A stretch of 64,000 nucleotides of DNA from Clonostachys chloroleuca (lineage: Eukaryota > Ascomycota > Sordariomycetes > Hypocreales > Bionectriaceae). The stretch covers positions 5,394,001 through 5,458,000 of the forward strand of contig JBANAY010000004.1 of NCBI GenBank assembly GCA_037952775.1, in the 5' to 3' direction. The notes beneath the pieces were generated by a model that was not told where the DNA came from, ran no database searches, and saw nothing but the letters and a program-made list of their open reading frames with translations. The position numbers and the translations under genes are program-made. Positions 22,825 through 35,021 of the stretch are shown here, piece after piece. Each line of letters starts with the position of its first letter. The stretch's first letter is position 1.

Positions 22825-23856
22825 ATGTTATATTGTAGATTGGTCGGGATGATTTGTTGCTAAGATTAAGCTACTGTGTCTCTGCTTCATCAAACAAGCT
22901 AGTCTTCAAATACTTATGAGTGTTACGCGACAAAGCTCAGTTGAATCTGGCGTCAATTCCAAAGTTATCTGATACGTGAAGACCCTGAGTAGACTGTCAA
23001 GACTGTTAACCAGCGCTATTATATCTAACGGATGCCTATTTGAGGCTTCCAGAAACAAAAAGAAAAAAACAACAACACAGGAAAATGACCAAGATGACAG
23101 ACAACAATATGCCAGCTAGAGCAGCATCTTGTCTGTCATCTCGCTGCTCATACGCACATAAACAAATTTGACAATATTGAAGAGCCGTATACTTGGTTAG
23201 GCGCAGCATGGAAGGATTGGGGGTGATAAATTAGATAATTAGACGGCCCGGATTAGCTTCAGGCCGCGGGGCTGTGCAGAACATGGACCTGAGTGCCAAG
23301 ATGCCTAGTAACTGGCTTCCAATAGCTACTGCACGGAATACAATGAGGTGAACAGCCTACAGAGTGACAAAATAGTACATGGAAAGAGAACCCGGCCTTT
23401 CCCGTGGTGATTGCTTAGCGGAGACCAGCCAGTGCAACGTGAATTGTCGTTGATGAAACTCACTGATCTCATTGTCGAAATCCGGGGTCATGAGATCAAC
23501 ACAATCTACCCGGATGGTTTTCGCAAGGCCCGTGCGTGGAGGCTACTTGTGCGGTTTTGGCAACGTCTCGGACATTGATTGATCTTCAGTCGTAGCCACA
23601 ACCCCTGTCGCTGGAAGGAGTCACAACCTGTAGCCTAAGGCAACAGTACCCTCTGGGCGTCTAAGGAGGGATTGGAAGATGATGGAAGCTTCATTTCTTA
23701 TTTCCTAAATTTGGCGCGGCTCCTTTAATCAGTTGTCAACGACCGCGGCATCGAATAGTCAATTTTCCTTAAATTGTTTCTTCCATTTTCCCTTCAGTTG
23801 CATTCTCAAACAATCTGTCTCTATGCGCTGCCAGAGCCCTGTGGTCTGTCATTAGC
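22825..23856. other. intergenic, promoter of ABC transporter
   Basis: About 1 kb holding the right copy of the direct repeat at its left end and the ABC gene promoter at its right end. No coding frame recognised. Confidence 0.4.
22886..22985 (+). repeat. diverged direct repeat, right copy
   Basis: Partner of 19551-19690, located just 3' of the CHAT domain. Together they bracket the TPR-CHAT gene. Confidence 0.6.
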
Positions 23857-26800
23857 ATGGACAGCCAGTTTGGACCCCATTTGTCGGGAGTGTTTGACTT
23901 CACGCTTCTCTTTGAGCAAAGCATCCTTTCGCTTCTTCCAACTGCGCTGTTCATCCTCCTGACACCTTTCCGGGTGTTTGCCATCTGTAAAAATGAATCC
24001 TGCGTCAGGGCTGGCCCACTGCTGTGGGCAAAGTTGGTGAGACGACTCAACCAGAACAGCACAGCCATCAACTCATTCGTGATGCTATGCGATAAGTCAA
24101 GACTATGCTAATTAAATCCAGATCGCCATCATCATTTTCGCATGCCTTCAAGTCGCTCTCATTCCCCTGTGGTCCACCGGCTCTGCGCCCCGGACAAAGA
24201 CCTCAATTGCTGAGCCAGCCGTCGCGCTTGTAGAGAGCATTGCCATACTGACGCTCAGTTACTTTGAGCACCTAAAGTCCCCCAGACCATCTCTTATGCT
24301 CAATGCTTATCTTATTTTGAGCCTAATTCTGGACATTGCGTTGGGGAGAACCTTTTGGATTCGAAACAATATGTAGGAGATTGCTGCCGTTTTCACAGCT
24401 TCGATGGCTGCCAAATTCATCCTGCTGGTCCTCGAGGAGATCCCCAAGCGCCACTTCACTGATGCGAGAGACACGGTCAGGGAAACATCAGCTGGTATTA
24501 TTAGCCGGAGCTTGTTCTGGTGGTTGAATCCCTTGCTGCTCGCGGGCTCCCGTGAGATTTTGGAGATTGATCATCTGGAGCCTGTAGGCGACAAGTTCGA
24601 CTCGGACTATCTCTTGCAGCGTCTCGAGAGGGCCTGGAAAAAAGGTAAAGTACCCGAACTCAGCTGAAGACAATGAACCTCGATACTAACGCGCTGCTTA
24701 GAATCTAAGAAAGAGAAGCCCAGCCTGTTGGTCTGCACCTTGGCTGAGTTCAAGTGGCCTGCCCTTGCTGGCGTGATACCTCGACTTCTGCAGAGTGCAT
24801 TCAACTTTGCGCAGCCTTTTCTTATCCAATCGGTCATTCTTACGGTCGGCAGCCCCGAGACTGAGCTCTCAGTCAAGGTTGCGAGCGGACTCATCGGTGC
24901 GACAGCGCTCGTCTATGTCGGTATGGCGTTGTCAGATGTTTGGTGCAAACATCTGTCGTACCAGTTGGTGACAATGTATCGTGGCGCGTTGTCGTCTCTT
25001 ATCTTTAAGAAGACCCTGAACTTGAACTCCATAGAGATCAAAGACAACGCACCGGTCACGCTCATGAGTACCGACATTGATGTCATCACCGCTGCGGGAG
25101 AATCCTTCCATGATATCTGGGCAAACTTTGTTGATCTCCCGATTGGAATTTATCTGCTCTACCGGCAGGTCGGGAATGCCAGTCTTCTAGTTCTGATCCC
25201 AACTGTGGGTAAGTCTCACTCTCCCCGCTATTCACTTGGTGAATGGTTCTTTGCATGTCCATGTACTCATATATGATCAGTGAGCATTATATGCAGCGGC
25301 ATCATCTCGCCTGCGATGGAGCCCGCCACTGTTACGTGGAACGCTGCTGTCCAAGCACGAATTGGCGAGACTTCCACGGTGCTCAGCCAGATGAAGGGCA
25401 TCAAAATGCTGGGCCTGGCCGATTTTGCCTACAAGCTTATCGACGGCTTGCGCATCAACGAAGTTAAAGTCTCCGCAAAATACAGATGGCTTCTCGTCTA
25501 TCTCATCAATCTTTGTAAATCTCAACTTTCTTTGCCTGTTCAAGACTTGCAGAAACTGACCTTAGATAGCTACAATTTCTGCTCAGTTCTCTCCGATGAT
25601 TGTCATCCTTCCAGCTCTCTACTGGAAAGGTGGAAACGGGATGACTGTCGCGGAGGCTTTCACATCAATCAGCATTATAGGCCTCGTCACGCAACCCCTA
25701 TCACTTCTTCTTGTATCACTAGCACAAGTGGCCGGCATCACGGCCGGTTTTGGTAGGATCCAGGCTTTTCTAGAGCTTCGAGAGCAAAAGGATGGACGAT
25801 CTAGGCCCTCGGTCCAAAGTGCTGCGCTATTACCTGATTCAAAGTCCGGTCTCATTGTCAATAGTCATGATTTAGGGGCTAAGAAGTCTGTTCTTGATGA
25901 CATTGAACTGGCTAACATTGACAGCGGAGATCATTATGCCATCTCGATTGATAATGCCACTTTCGCAACGGCCGACGATAACACGCTGTTGCATGGAATT
26001 GACCTCAAGGTGGCAACAGGCTCCTTGACAATGCTCGTGGGTAAAATCGGCTGCGGAAAATCATCACTACTAAAGGCCATCATTGGCGAGATGGTAATAC
26101 AGTCTGGCGCTGTCCGTGTAAGCTCCGACACGATTGCGTATTGCGACCAGAATGTATGGCTTCGAAATGCCACGGTCCGGGATAACATCATCGTTCAAAG
26201 TCCCTACAATGAGCAACTCATGACTTCTGTTTTGAGAGCATGCGCTCTGGATGAAGACGTTCTCTCAAATTTCCCTTCTGGAGATTTGACCTTGGTTGGG
26301 TCCGGGGGAATAGCGTTGAGTGGTGGACAAAAGCAAAGAGTTGTAAGTGCCTATCATCAGACTGAAAACTTACCTGAGCTCATCAACCTCCGTTTTGTTT
26401 CTAGTCTTTAGCCCGTGCCCTATATGCCCAGAAGAGCATCTATGTGCTTGACGATATCTTCAGCGGTCTCGACAACAACACATCAAATGCCGTCTTTGAG
26501 CGTCTTCTGGGTGCTACTGGATGGCTTCGAAAGAAGCACATAACTGTCGTGCTGGCCACGCACAACGGTGAGCTTTCCAAGTCTAGAAAGGCCTTGGGCA
26601 ATAATGCTGACCTAGCATAGCGCATTTTTTGCAAGCCGCGGATCATATTACGATGCTTGAAGAAGGCCGTATTGTCCAAAATCAGGTTACTTACAAATCT
26701 ATCGAGTCGTCACTTGTAGATGTTCTTGCCAAGGGGAAGTCCAAGAAGTCATCTGAAACCGAGAGCAGCATGCAGACGGCAGATGTCCAGAAACCCGCGG

Positions 26801-28972
26801 AACCACAGACTAGGCTTCCGATGATACAGGACACGAAGGACTCTGGAAGGCAGACTGGTGACATCGAATGTTACAAGATCTATATCCAGTCCATCGGATT
26901 GCTGATCATTTCTGTGTGCTTCTCTATTAGTGCAATAACCTCAGCATTGGAGGCGATGCCCAGTACGTATTCATCAGCCGAAGCAGACTACCCTGGCTAT
27001 CTAGCTAACAAAATGAAACCCAAGATGTTATGCTGAAGTTCTGGACCGAAAACGGCGGTGATCTTACTTCCACAGGCTATCTTGGGGGTTATATTGGTTT
27101 CGTCTTCAGTGCCGCGTTATTTGGATTACTCGACATTAGGTAAAGCTTATCAACGCTCTTTCCCACTTTCAACTCAATATTACTTTCCATGCTGACAAAA
27201 CATCATAGCTTTTTCATCATCGTTGGTGTCCCTATGTCATCTGTAAATCTCCATAGAAAGCTGCTCAAGACGGCTTGCCGGTAAGCGCTATGTCTGCGAA
27301 ATCATGTTAAATCTTCCACTAACTTCTCCCCAGGGCTCCGTTATATTTCTTCACAAGCACTGACAGCGGCTCTATTCTTAACCGGTACGTGAAAAGAGAG
27401 CGCTAAATCGTACATGACTAACTTCAAACTGTAGATTCAGCCAAGACATGACATTGATCGACCAGAATCTTCCTCTTGCCTTTATTCTCACACTTGAACG
27501 TAAGTATATCGCTATATCTTATAATTCGCGATTTCTGACTGGCGGTTTCCAGTATTCTTCAGGATCATTGTTCAAATTGGAGTTCTGTCATCCGGTGCCT
27601 CGTACGCTGCGGCCTTCATCCCATTCGCAATCCTATGCCTGTACATGATCCAAAAATATTATTTACGCACCTCGCGCCAAATGCGTTTTCTCGACATCGA
27701 AATGAAGGCGCCTCTTTACACCCAGTTTACTGAGACTCTCGCCGGTCTCGCGACAGTCCGTTCCTTTGGCTGGTCCGAAGGCCTTATGCGAGATTATCAG
27801 AAGCACCTGAACACTTCCCAAAGGCCGTACTATCTCATGTTTTGCATTCAGAGATGGTTGCAAGTTGTTTTGAACCTGTTTGTCGCTGGTGTAGCCGTCT
27901 TTTTGGTGTCGCTCGCTCTCCGCGTCTCGGGGGCTTCGAGTCAAGGGTCCATTGCTTTGGCTTTGGTCAATTTAGTCGCCTTCAACATCACGCTTACGGT
28001 TATGATCGAGCAGTGGACGCAACTGGAGACGTCTCTTGGTGCCATTGCTAGATTAAAAGCATTTGCTAAGGAGACACCGGACGAGAACAAGCCCAGTGAG
28101 ACTGGAGTTCCTCCAGCAGACTGGCCATCAAATGGCAAGGTTGAGGTGGAGAACATTGTCGCTTCGTACAGGTGAGATTACCGAAACCACTGCCCTCTGT
28201 TCATTAACTAATAACAAAAGCAGTGATGACAAGGAGGCTGTTCTTCGGGATGTGTCTTTGACCATTCAGCCTGGGCAGAAGGTTTGCCTATGTGGCAGGA
28301 CCGGAAGGTATGTGCATTATCTCAATCGATCCCAGCCTATGCTAACTTTCAGACAGTGGAAAATCCTCACTTCTTTTATCCTTCTTACGACTACTCGAGC
28401 TCCGTTCTGGCACAATTCGCATTGACGACATTGATATCTCGACACTTTCTCGCCAGCAAGTCCGCTCGCAACTAACCACTCTCCCCCAAGAACCTCTCAA
28501 GCTTTCCGGCACGATACGCCACAACCTCGACCCAGAAGACCGCATCCAGGCCGACGAAGTTCTGAAGAATGCTCTCAGAAAAGCGACCATATGGTCCATT
28601 CTAGAGGCTCGTGGTGGACTCGACGCGATCGCAAGTGAGGTGGGATTCTCGGTTGGTCAGCAGCAACTCTTCTGTCTTGCTCGGGCCCTGCTTTCAAGAA
28701 GCAAGATCGTCCTCTTCGACGAGGCAACAAGTAGTGTCGATTCAGCGACCGAGAAGGAGATCCGCCGCATCATCAAAGAGGAGTTTGTGGGACGTACGAT
28801 CATCGAGGTTGCCCACCGCATTCAATCTATCGAAGACTATGATGTTGCAGTAGTGATGGGCAGCGGTAGGGTGCTCGAAGTTGGCAATCCGGAGGAGCTT
28901 CTTAGTTGCGATTCTGAGCTGAAAAGGCTATGGGAAGCTCAAGGCGTCGCTGGACACGTGGAGGAGAAGTGA
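23857..28972 (+). pseudogene. ABCC-type full ABC transporter with one premature stop
   Basis: Fourteen exons can be joined without a phase conflict (ends at 24036, 24644, 25208, 25514, 26342, 26567, 26962, 27139, 27280, 27384, 27499, 28171, 28307, 28972), giving 1,448 codons. Order: N-terminal TMD0-like helices, TMD1 (TLNLNSIEIKDNAPVTLMSTD), NBD1 with Walker A GKIGCGKSS, signature LSGGQ, Walker B IYVLDDIFSGLD and H-loop ATHNA; then TMD2 (LETLAGLATVRSFGW-like) and NBD2 with Walker A GRTGSGKSS (split by the last intron), signature VGQQQ, Walker B IVLFDEATSSVD and H-loop VAHRI. This is the multidrug-resistance-protein layout. One lesion breaks it: TAG at 24374-24376 between FWIRNNM and EIAAVFTAS, where CAG to TAG fits; splicing it out would need a 26-base intron. 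All else looks functional, so the loss is recent or a strain allele. Confidence 0.88.
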
Positions 28973-30095
28973 ACAACCGACCTGAATAACCCTTCCAGTC
29001 ATATGCAAACCATGGTTCATCATGAGGGGGACCTGGAAACGCTGTAATTATATTGTAAACAATTCTCTCCTCGACATAAGAAGTCTCCAATCAAAGTAAA
29101 TGCTTTCTCAATTAAAAGTGGCCACCTCAGCGTCTTCTTAGAGCCAAACATGTGTAAAATGCATCCTATCGTCTACATGTCGAAGGAAGTACCGCCAATT
29201 TATTGCTTGGATCCGAGAATAGTCGATGAAACAAATCACCTAGAATATGCTCAAAATACATCGTTCCAAACCCGGCCAGCCATTATGTCGAACGAAGACA
29301 ATCAGATGCAAGTTCTCGAGGGAGATCTCATTTAAGTTACACCTTTGAATCTAGATTTCGATCTTGCGTTGGTCCATGGTTATTCAGCGGCACAACTGAC
29401 TCTAGCAATTCCTCTGGATCGCAGATCGCTGCGGGCCCGACCTGTCATCCCTCGCGACAGCTAATTCTTACGGAGAGGAAATGAGGTGGATCTGCTACCT
29501 TATAACGCGTTATTCTACCCTAAATGATGCAGCAACATTGCGATAACCTCAATAACTCAACGAAATAAATAGCTAGAGGAAAAAAAACTATATGAATCAG
29601 TCAGGATCAATTAATCTATATTCTTATATTGATTTGATTGTTGAAAGAAAATCCTACATTGACTTGTTGCTGTTGCCGTTGTTGATCCCAAACTGATTGA
29701 CTAGAAGCGCTGGTCATGGTCTATCTGAACGGAATTAAGGGAGATATATCATTATAGAGTGATTTTATCTCCAGGGTGGAGTTTAGAAGGAGATAAATCC
29801 TGGGCGGGGCCTACTACGACTCTCGCTTCTGTATCAAAACAGTCTGAAAAATTATATAAATTCAACTGTTAACTGTGGAGTTGCGGAACTGATAAGCTGC
29901 TTGATAAATCCGCTGTTATAGACCCTGCGGAATTAGGACTTAAATCATCTAAATTCACCAGGAGCTTAGACGAGTCAATGGGATCGTATATGGGGATAAC
30001 AACCATTATTAATGAAGCTGTTGCCCATGTATCACAAACATCATCGTTTCTTCCGTACCCCCCATTACATCTGCTTTCCCCATCACAGTAACAAG
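28973..30095. other. intergenic, AT-rich
   Basis: About 1.1 kb. A 61-codon open frame at 29150 shows no family. The right end should be the promoter of the SDR at 30096. Nothing else seen. Confidence 0.4.
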
Positions 30096-31029
30096 ATGGT
30101 ATCAGTCTGGTTCATCACTGGCGCATCAAATGGCCTTGGCCTCAGCCTGGCTCTATATGTTCTGAAGTCTGGTCACAACGTTATCGCCGCAATGCGCAAT
30201 CCTACGCGCTCTGCAGAAGCTGCTAAATCTATCGAAGCAGCTGGTGGAAAGATCTTCCAACTCGATGTAACTAGACCTCAAGATGAGATCTTCAAGGCTA
30301 TTGAGACAGCTGAAGCTATCTATGGTAGAATTGATATTCTGGTCAATAATGCTGGATACTCTGCATTAGGTCCGGCTGAGACTTTTAGGTATGTAGTAGC
30401 CTTGATCCAGAGAATATATACTACTTCTTACAACTGGAATTCAGCTAATTAAAGAAACTTACAGTGAGAGAGAGATTATTCGACAATTCCAGACTAATGT
30501 ATTTGGGCCAATCTATTTGACCCAAGCTGCCCTGCCAGGTATGCGATCCCGCCGCTCTGGTACGATCGTTAATTTGAGCAGTGTTGCCGGTCAAGATGGT
30601 CTTCCTACATGCAGCCTCTACGCAGCTAGCAAGTTTAGCTTGGAAGGCTTCAGTGAAGCGTTGTCCAGGGAGATCTCCGAGTTTGGTATCTCAACTCTCA
30701 TTATCGAACCAGGTGCTTTCCGGACTAACTTTCTTCATGCGATGGAGGTCGATGAGAACAGTATACCAGAAGTATACCAGGGTACTGCTGTGGACCAGGT
30801 ACTTAATAAATTTAAGGCTGCAGCAGGGAACCAAATTGGTGACCCCTTGAAGGCAGCTGAGAGGATGTTTGAGGTTATTATGGGAGAGGGACAAGGGGGA
30901 TCACTAAAGGGTAAGATTTTAAGGCTGGTTCTGGGCAAAGATGCATATAGCAGAATAACGGCAAAGATTAAGAAGCAGCAGAGTGATTTAGAGGTAGCAC
31001 GTGAAGTTACTTTCTCAACAGATTTATAG
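30096..31029 (+). CDS. short-chain dehydrogenase, 17-beta-HSD/retinol-type
   Basis: A 285-residue SDR from two exons (30096-30388, 30465-31029). Cofactor motif TGASNGLG, then AAMRNPTRS with an Arg near the end of strand 2, suggesting NADPH. NNAGYSALGP marks strand 4; catalytic Ser lies in NLSSVAGQ, Tyr and Lys in SLYAASKFSLEG, and PGAFRTNF follows. This pattern (PxFRT after the active site, C-terminal basic helix KIKKQQ) is that of fungal SDRs annotated as NADPH-dependent oxidoreductases near YDL124/AYR1-like enzymes. An in-frame ATG exists at 30012, but the extra 28 residues are not typical, so I chose 30096. Substrate unknown. Intact. Confidence 0.85.
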
Positions 31030-31799
31030 GCGGGGAATACTATCGAGACGCCCAAACAAGTCTTTTTTCTTAAACACTGGTTCTGAATTAACTGAAGTAG
31101 CCCTGAAAATAGTAAAGTACTATACTGGAAAATTTAAAATTATTACCTTCTCTATCAGCTACTTCAAGATGTATAGATAAATGATAACAAAACGCGTAAA
31201 TATATAAACTTTGTAGTGTAGTGAAGCAGAGCGGGGATGGAGGGTAAGATTCTCGCGAGTTCCTCGAGGACGTGGGAAGCAGCAAGCTTATTGCCTACAG
31301 CGGTGTCAAAAGACTCAAGAAAGAGTTAGTACGTGGCTGTTACGTTGATTAGGTAGGTGGCAGTATGGAAATGACTTCAGGGTGGGAAGATGAAAACGAA
31401 GGTAAGGTAATGATCAATAGCGCGGGACGCGGGGCGGCGCCATAAAAGTCCGGCGGGGTTCTATAGGCCTCAGGAGCAATTGGCATTTGGGGCGCCCTTA
31501 GACACTGCGTTCCAGTGACTATATTCCAGTGCACTAAATGGGGGGACTACTGAGTACATGCGACTCTCACATGGGTAAATTCAAAATACAAAACTCTATA
31601 TAATCCTTATTCAAATGCTAGAATCTTATAATGGTTAATTTAGCGGATCTTATATCTAGTTGTTCAAAGGGATTTTGATATTTCGAATTGCTCTATGTAA
31701 TAGATGGTCATCTAAAAAAGTAGCAGCCTTATCAGCTCAACCATCGTGCTGTAAAACGAGCCGTGAAGTTACCAAATAATGGCAGATTGTTGCTTTTTG
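31030..31799. other. convergent 3' region
   Basis: 770 bases between the SDR and the aldehyde dehydrogenase 3' ends; AT-rich; no gene seen. Confidence 0.4.
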
Positions 31800-33317
31800 T
31801 TACAAAGCAGCGAAGACACCTCCGCAAGCCACTTTAGTACACTGCATCAATGTGCTTTTTGTCTGGAGGTAAGCCTGTATGCCCTCATGACCATTTTCCA
31901 ACCCTATGCCGCTCATCTTCCAACCACCGACGGGCATTTCTGCTGGGCTTTCACCCCAAGTATTGATCCAGTTTATCCCAGCATCTAATTGTTGGATAAC
32001 TCTTTGAGCTAGGGCAATGTCTGATGCGACAACACCGGCTGCAAGTCCAAATACAGTATCATTTGCTCGCTCTATCAGCTTAGGCAGCCATTCCTCTGCC
32101 GGACCACCCGTGCTATAAGGGAGAATGCACATGACGGGGCCGAATATTTCCCCTCGACAGTTGCGCATATCATCAGTACAGCCGGTAAAGATCACAGAAG
32201 GTACCCAGAAACCTTCTTTTGTTGGAAAGTGCACATAGATGCTGCCATCGTATAATACCTTTGCCTTTTCTTGCTCACGGCCGTGTTGAATATAGGAATT
32301 GATCTTGCTTTGTTGCGTAGCAGACACAACAGGCCCGATTTCAGTATCATGTTCCTTCGGCAACCCCATCCGGATCCCTTGACGATATCGCTTCACCAAA
32401 GCTTGTTCGACTTGGTCAAGGAGCACATCAGGGACGAATACATGTGTACCGTTTGTGCAAACTTGCCCCGTGGAAGAAAAGTTAGCCATCATGGCGATAT
32501 CAGAAGCTTCTTCCACGTCTGCATCTGGCAATATCAGAAGTGGACTCTTCCCACCAAGTTTCATTGTAATACCTTTGAGATCCCTCGCTGCCTGGCTTGC
32601 AACTTTACTGCCAGTACTGACTTGGCCCGTAAAGCTGAACTTAGCGATACCGGGATGGGCGACAAATGGTGCACCAGTAGTAGGTCCGTCGCCATACACA
32701 ACGTTAAAGACTCCAGGTGGTAGACCAGCCTCGACGTATATCTGGGCGGGGATATTGGCATGAAGAGGCGTCACCTCGCTTGGTTTGTATACCATACAAT
32801 TTCCCGCGGCGAGACAAGGCGCTAATTTCCATAGCGCGATCTGGATAGGATAATTCCAGGAGCCAATTCCAGCGCAAACGCCGAGAGGTGCATACGTGAC
32901 AGAGACGTATGCGTCAGGCCGTAGCTTGATGTGCTGTCCAGGGATTCCATCAGTGATAAAGTGTGCATAGTACTCCAGAACGTCAACACCAGTGATAATG
33001 TCGACGGTGGATGTTTCTGACCATGCTTTGCCAGTGTCAAGGGTTTCCACAAGAGCTAAATCGTCGTTTCGCTCTCGCAGAATCGCTGCAGCGCGGAGCA
33101 ATACGGCAGCTCGCTCTTTGGCTGGTGTTTGTGACCACTCTTTGAAAGCATTCTGGGCAGAAGAAATGGCATCGTCGAGTTGTTCGGAGGTGGTGGTGTA
33201 AATGGTGGCAAGCGATTTTCCCGTGCTGGGGTCAATAGATGTGAATTTGAGAGAAGAGGATGATTTAGGTCGTGTTTGGCCTGAATGAAAGGTATGTATC
33301 TCGCTTGCGTATGTCAT
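31800..33317 (-). CDS. aldehyde dehydrogenase (betaine-aldehyde-type) lacking the catalytic Glu
   Basis: A 505-residue intronless member of the NAD(P) aldehyde dehydrogenase superfamily; start at the ATG at 33317 (MTYASEIHTF). Oxyanion Asn in GSWNYP, cofactor Lys in YKPSEVTP, the glycine turn FTGQVSTGSKV, nucleophile Cys in TGQVCTNG and E-I-F-G-P later are all in place, as in betaine and gamma-aminobutyraldehyde dehydrogenases. The general-base Glu, normally the first residue of E-L-G-G-K-S-P, reads Lys here (MKLGGKSP, codon AAA at about 32551-32553). A single G-to-A change from GAA explains it. This should abolish or strongly reduce dehydrogenase turnover; whether the protein is inactive or moonlighting is not visible. 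The rest is full length without stops. Confidence 0.88.
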   Translation of the reverse strand: MTYASEIHTFHSGQTRPKSSSSLKFTSIDPSTGKSLATIYTTTSEQLDDAISSAQNAFKEWSQTPAKERAAVLLRAAAILRERNDDLALVETLDTGKAWSETSTVDIITGVDVLEYYAHFITDGIPGQHIKLRPDAYVSVTYAPLGVCAGIGSWNYPIQIALWKLAPCLAAGNCMVYKPSEVTPLHANIPAQIYVEAGLPPGVFNVVYGDGPTTGAPFVAHPGIAKFSFTGQVSTGSKVASQAARDLKGITMKLGGKSPLLILPDADVEEASDIAMMANFSSTGQVCTNGTHVFVPDVLLDQVEQALVKRYRQGIRMGLPKEHDTEIGPVVSATQQSKINSYIQHGREQEKAKVLYDGSIYVHFPTKEGFWVPSVIFTGCTDDMRNCRGEIFGPVMCILPYSTGGPAEEWLPKLIERANDTVFGLAAGVVASDIALAQRVIQQLDAGINWINTWGESPAEMPVGGWKMSGIGLENGHEGIQAYLQTKSTLMQCTKVACGGVFAAL

Positions 33318-33930
33318 CCTTATTGTTAAATACCTAACCCAAGAAGATGCTGAAATCAATTCATATATTGCCCTGTGTCTGTGAAGCGAAGGCCAGTATT
33401 GCCAGGAAGCAGGCGGAGGAATTAGCTTCAAAGTTATAATGAGGATAGAAACAATGAATCAACATCATCTAATGAAGGGCTTCGCAAAATACTAAACTGC
33501 AAGATAAGTAATACAGCATGCAATGTCTTTGTGGGAATTGTATTGGCGCGGCCCGTCCCCACAACTTTGGCCTCATGCCACTCACGCCTCCTCACTCCAC
33601 CGCGGACCGTACCCATGACAGATAGCAGCTGTTTCTACCTACTTCCAAAAAAGTCGAGAGATTGGCTTTGGTAATTGAAAATCGTCCTAACGTAAATGAA
33701 GAGAGCGAGATCGGACTTTACTTCACGTGAGCGGATTCGGACGGGGCTTCTCATTATATGTCCTGATATAATAAAATTGTGTACTGTCGAATTTACCTCT
33801 TGCAATAGAACATAAATATGGCAGAACATATCCATTGCATTCTATCTTTCCCAACAAACAACCACGCTTCATAAGCATCCCTCAACTACAGCATCTACTA
33901 CAGTCACATCAACCAATATCAATCGCAAAG
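33318..33930. promoter_or_regulatory. divergent promoter region of ALDH and HIBADH-like genes
   Basis: 613 bases between two genes transcribed away from each other. The leader directly before 33931 is C/A-rich (CATCAACCAATATCAATCGC), as in well-expressed fungal genes. No specific operator recognised. Confidence 0.45.
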
Positions 33931-35021
33931 ATGGCAGACTTCGGCATTATTGGTATGTTCTAGACTCAGAAGAATGGTATGCAGAAAGCTAACTTAGGAG
34001 GGCCTTGGAATTATTGGTTATGGCATGGCCAGCAACCTGCGCAAGAAGATTCCTGCTTCTTCAACGCTTCACGTTCTGGACCTAGACCAGACTATCATTC
34101 AGCGACTCATCAACGAGTACGGCAGTTACGGCAAGATCGAAACCGCATCTTCAGCGAAGGACCTTGTGACGAAGGTCGGTGCTGGAGTTGTTATTTCCAG
34201 TCTTCCTGCAGGCCCACACGTTCGCAAGGTCTATCTCGACCCTGAGAACGGTGTCATCGCAGCTACTAGGAACCCTGAGCGTCTCATTATCGAGTGCAGC
34301 ACGATTGAGATTGAATTCACACAGGAGCTCGGCAACACTATTATTGATGCTGGGCTGGGTCACTTTGTCGATGCTACCGTGTCGGGTGGCATGTGGGGTG
34401 CCAACGCAGGAACACTCTCCTTCATGATCGGTCATCCTGAACCCACCGAGGGCGACAAGGTCGGAAAGCGTATTTATGACAGCCTTTCTTTTGTTGGCGT
34501 ACCTAGCACACTTGCATTCTGCGGTGGTCTCGGAATGGGCCAAGTAGCCAAGATTGCTCACAACTACATCACCTTGTCCAACAACTTGGTTGCAACCGAG
34601 GGAATGGCCATCGGTCTCAAGTACGGCATGGACAAGAAGGCTCTCTTCAAGTGTATCAGAGAGGGAACTGCCAACTCTTGGGTTATGGGACTTGAGCAGC
34701 CGGTTCCCGGTCTTGTGCCCGATGCTCCTTCTAGCAACAACTACAAGCGAGCCTTCGCTCCCGCTTTGAGCATGAAGGATCTTACCATTGGTATTAATGC
34801 TGCCAAGAAGGTCGGCATTGCCCCCACGGCTGGTGAGGCTGCCATCAAGGCCTTCAGGGAAGATGATGCCGGCCCACGAACACATGTGAGTACTTTCAAG
34901 AGGTGCTATCCGAACTATTCCATACTGATCTGTGCCGCATTAGGACCTTTATCACACCTCCTTGTGGCTCCACGTCTATGGCAACCTTGATGAGTGGGCT
35001 AAGGAGAACCTGAAGAACTAA
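33931..35021 (+). CDS. 3-hydroxyisobutyrate dehydrogenase-like (beta-hydroxyacid dehydrogenase)
   Basis: Predicted NAD-dependent oxidation of 2-methyl-3-hydroxy acids or related beta-hydroxyacids. Exons: 33931-33952 (MADFGIIG), about 34001-34885, 34944-35021. The Rossmann motif G-L-G-I-I-G-Y-G-M-A, substrate-binding VDATVSGG, catalytic Lys in GMGQVAKIAHNY and the C-terminal DLYHTSLWLHVYGNLDEWAKEN are all present, as in fungal members of about 300-330 residues. The first junction does not close: exon 1 ends in phase 1, while exon 2 in the conserved frame starts in phase 0 after either AG. It closes exactly (GIIG|LGIIGYG) if the G3 at 34000-34002 had one G fewer. Either an insertion disables the gene, translation starts at the ATG at 34025 without the full cofactor motif, or the assembly has an extra base. 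Confidence 0.75.

Noticed and set aside
24374..24399. Intron that would remove the ABC transporter TAG
   Set aside because: The only GT-AG pair in place would be 26 bases long, far below the usable size, and would delete conserved helix sequence.
34151..34885. 244-codon frame antisense to the HIBADH-like gene
   Set aside because: The sense strand has all conserved motifs; the antisense frame is a shadow.
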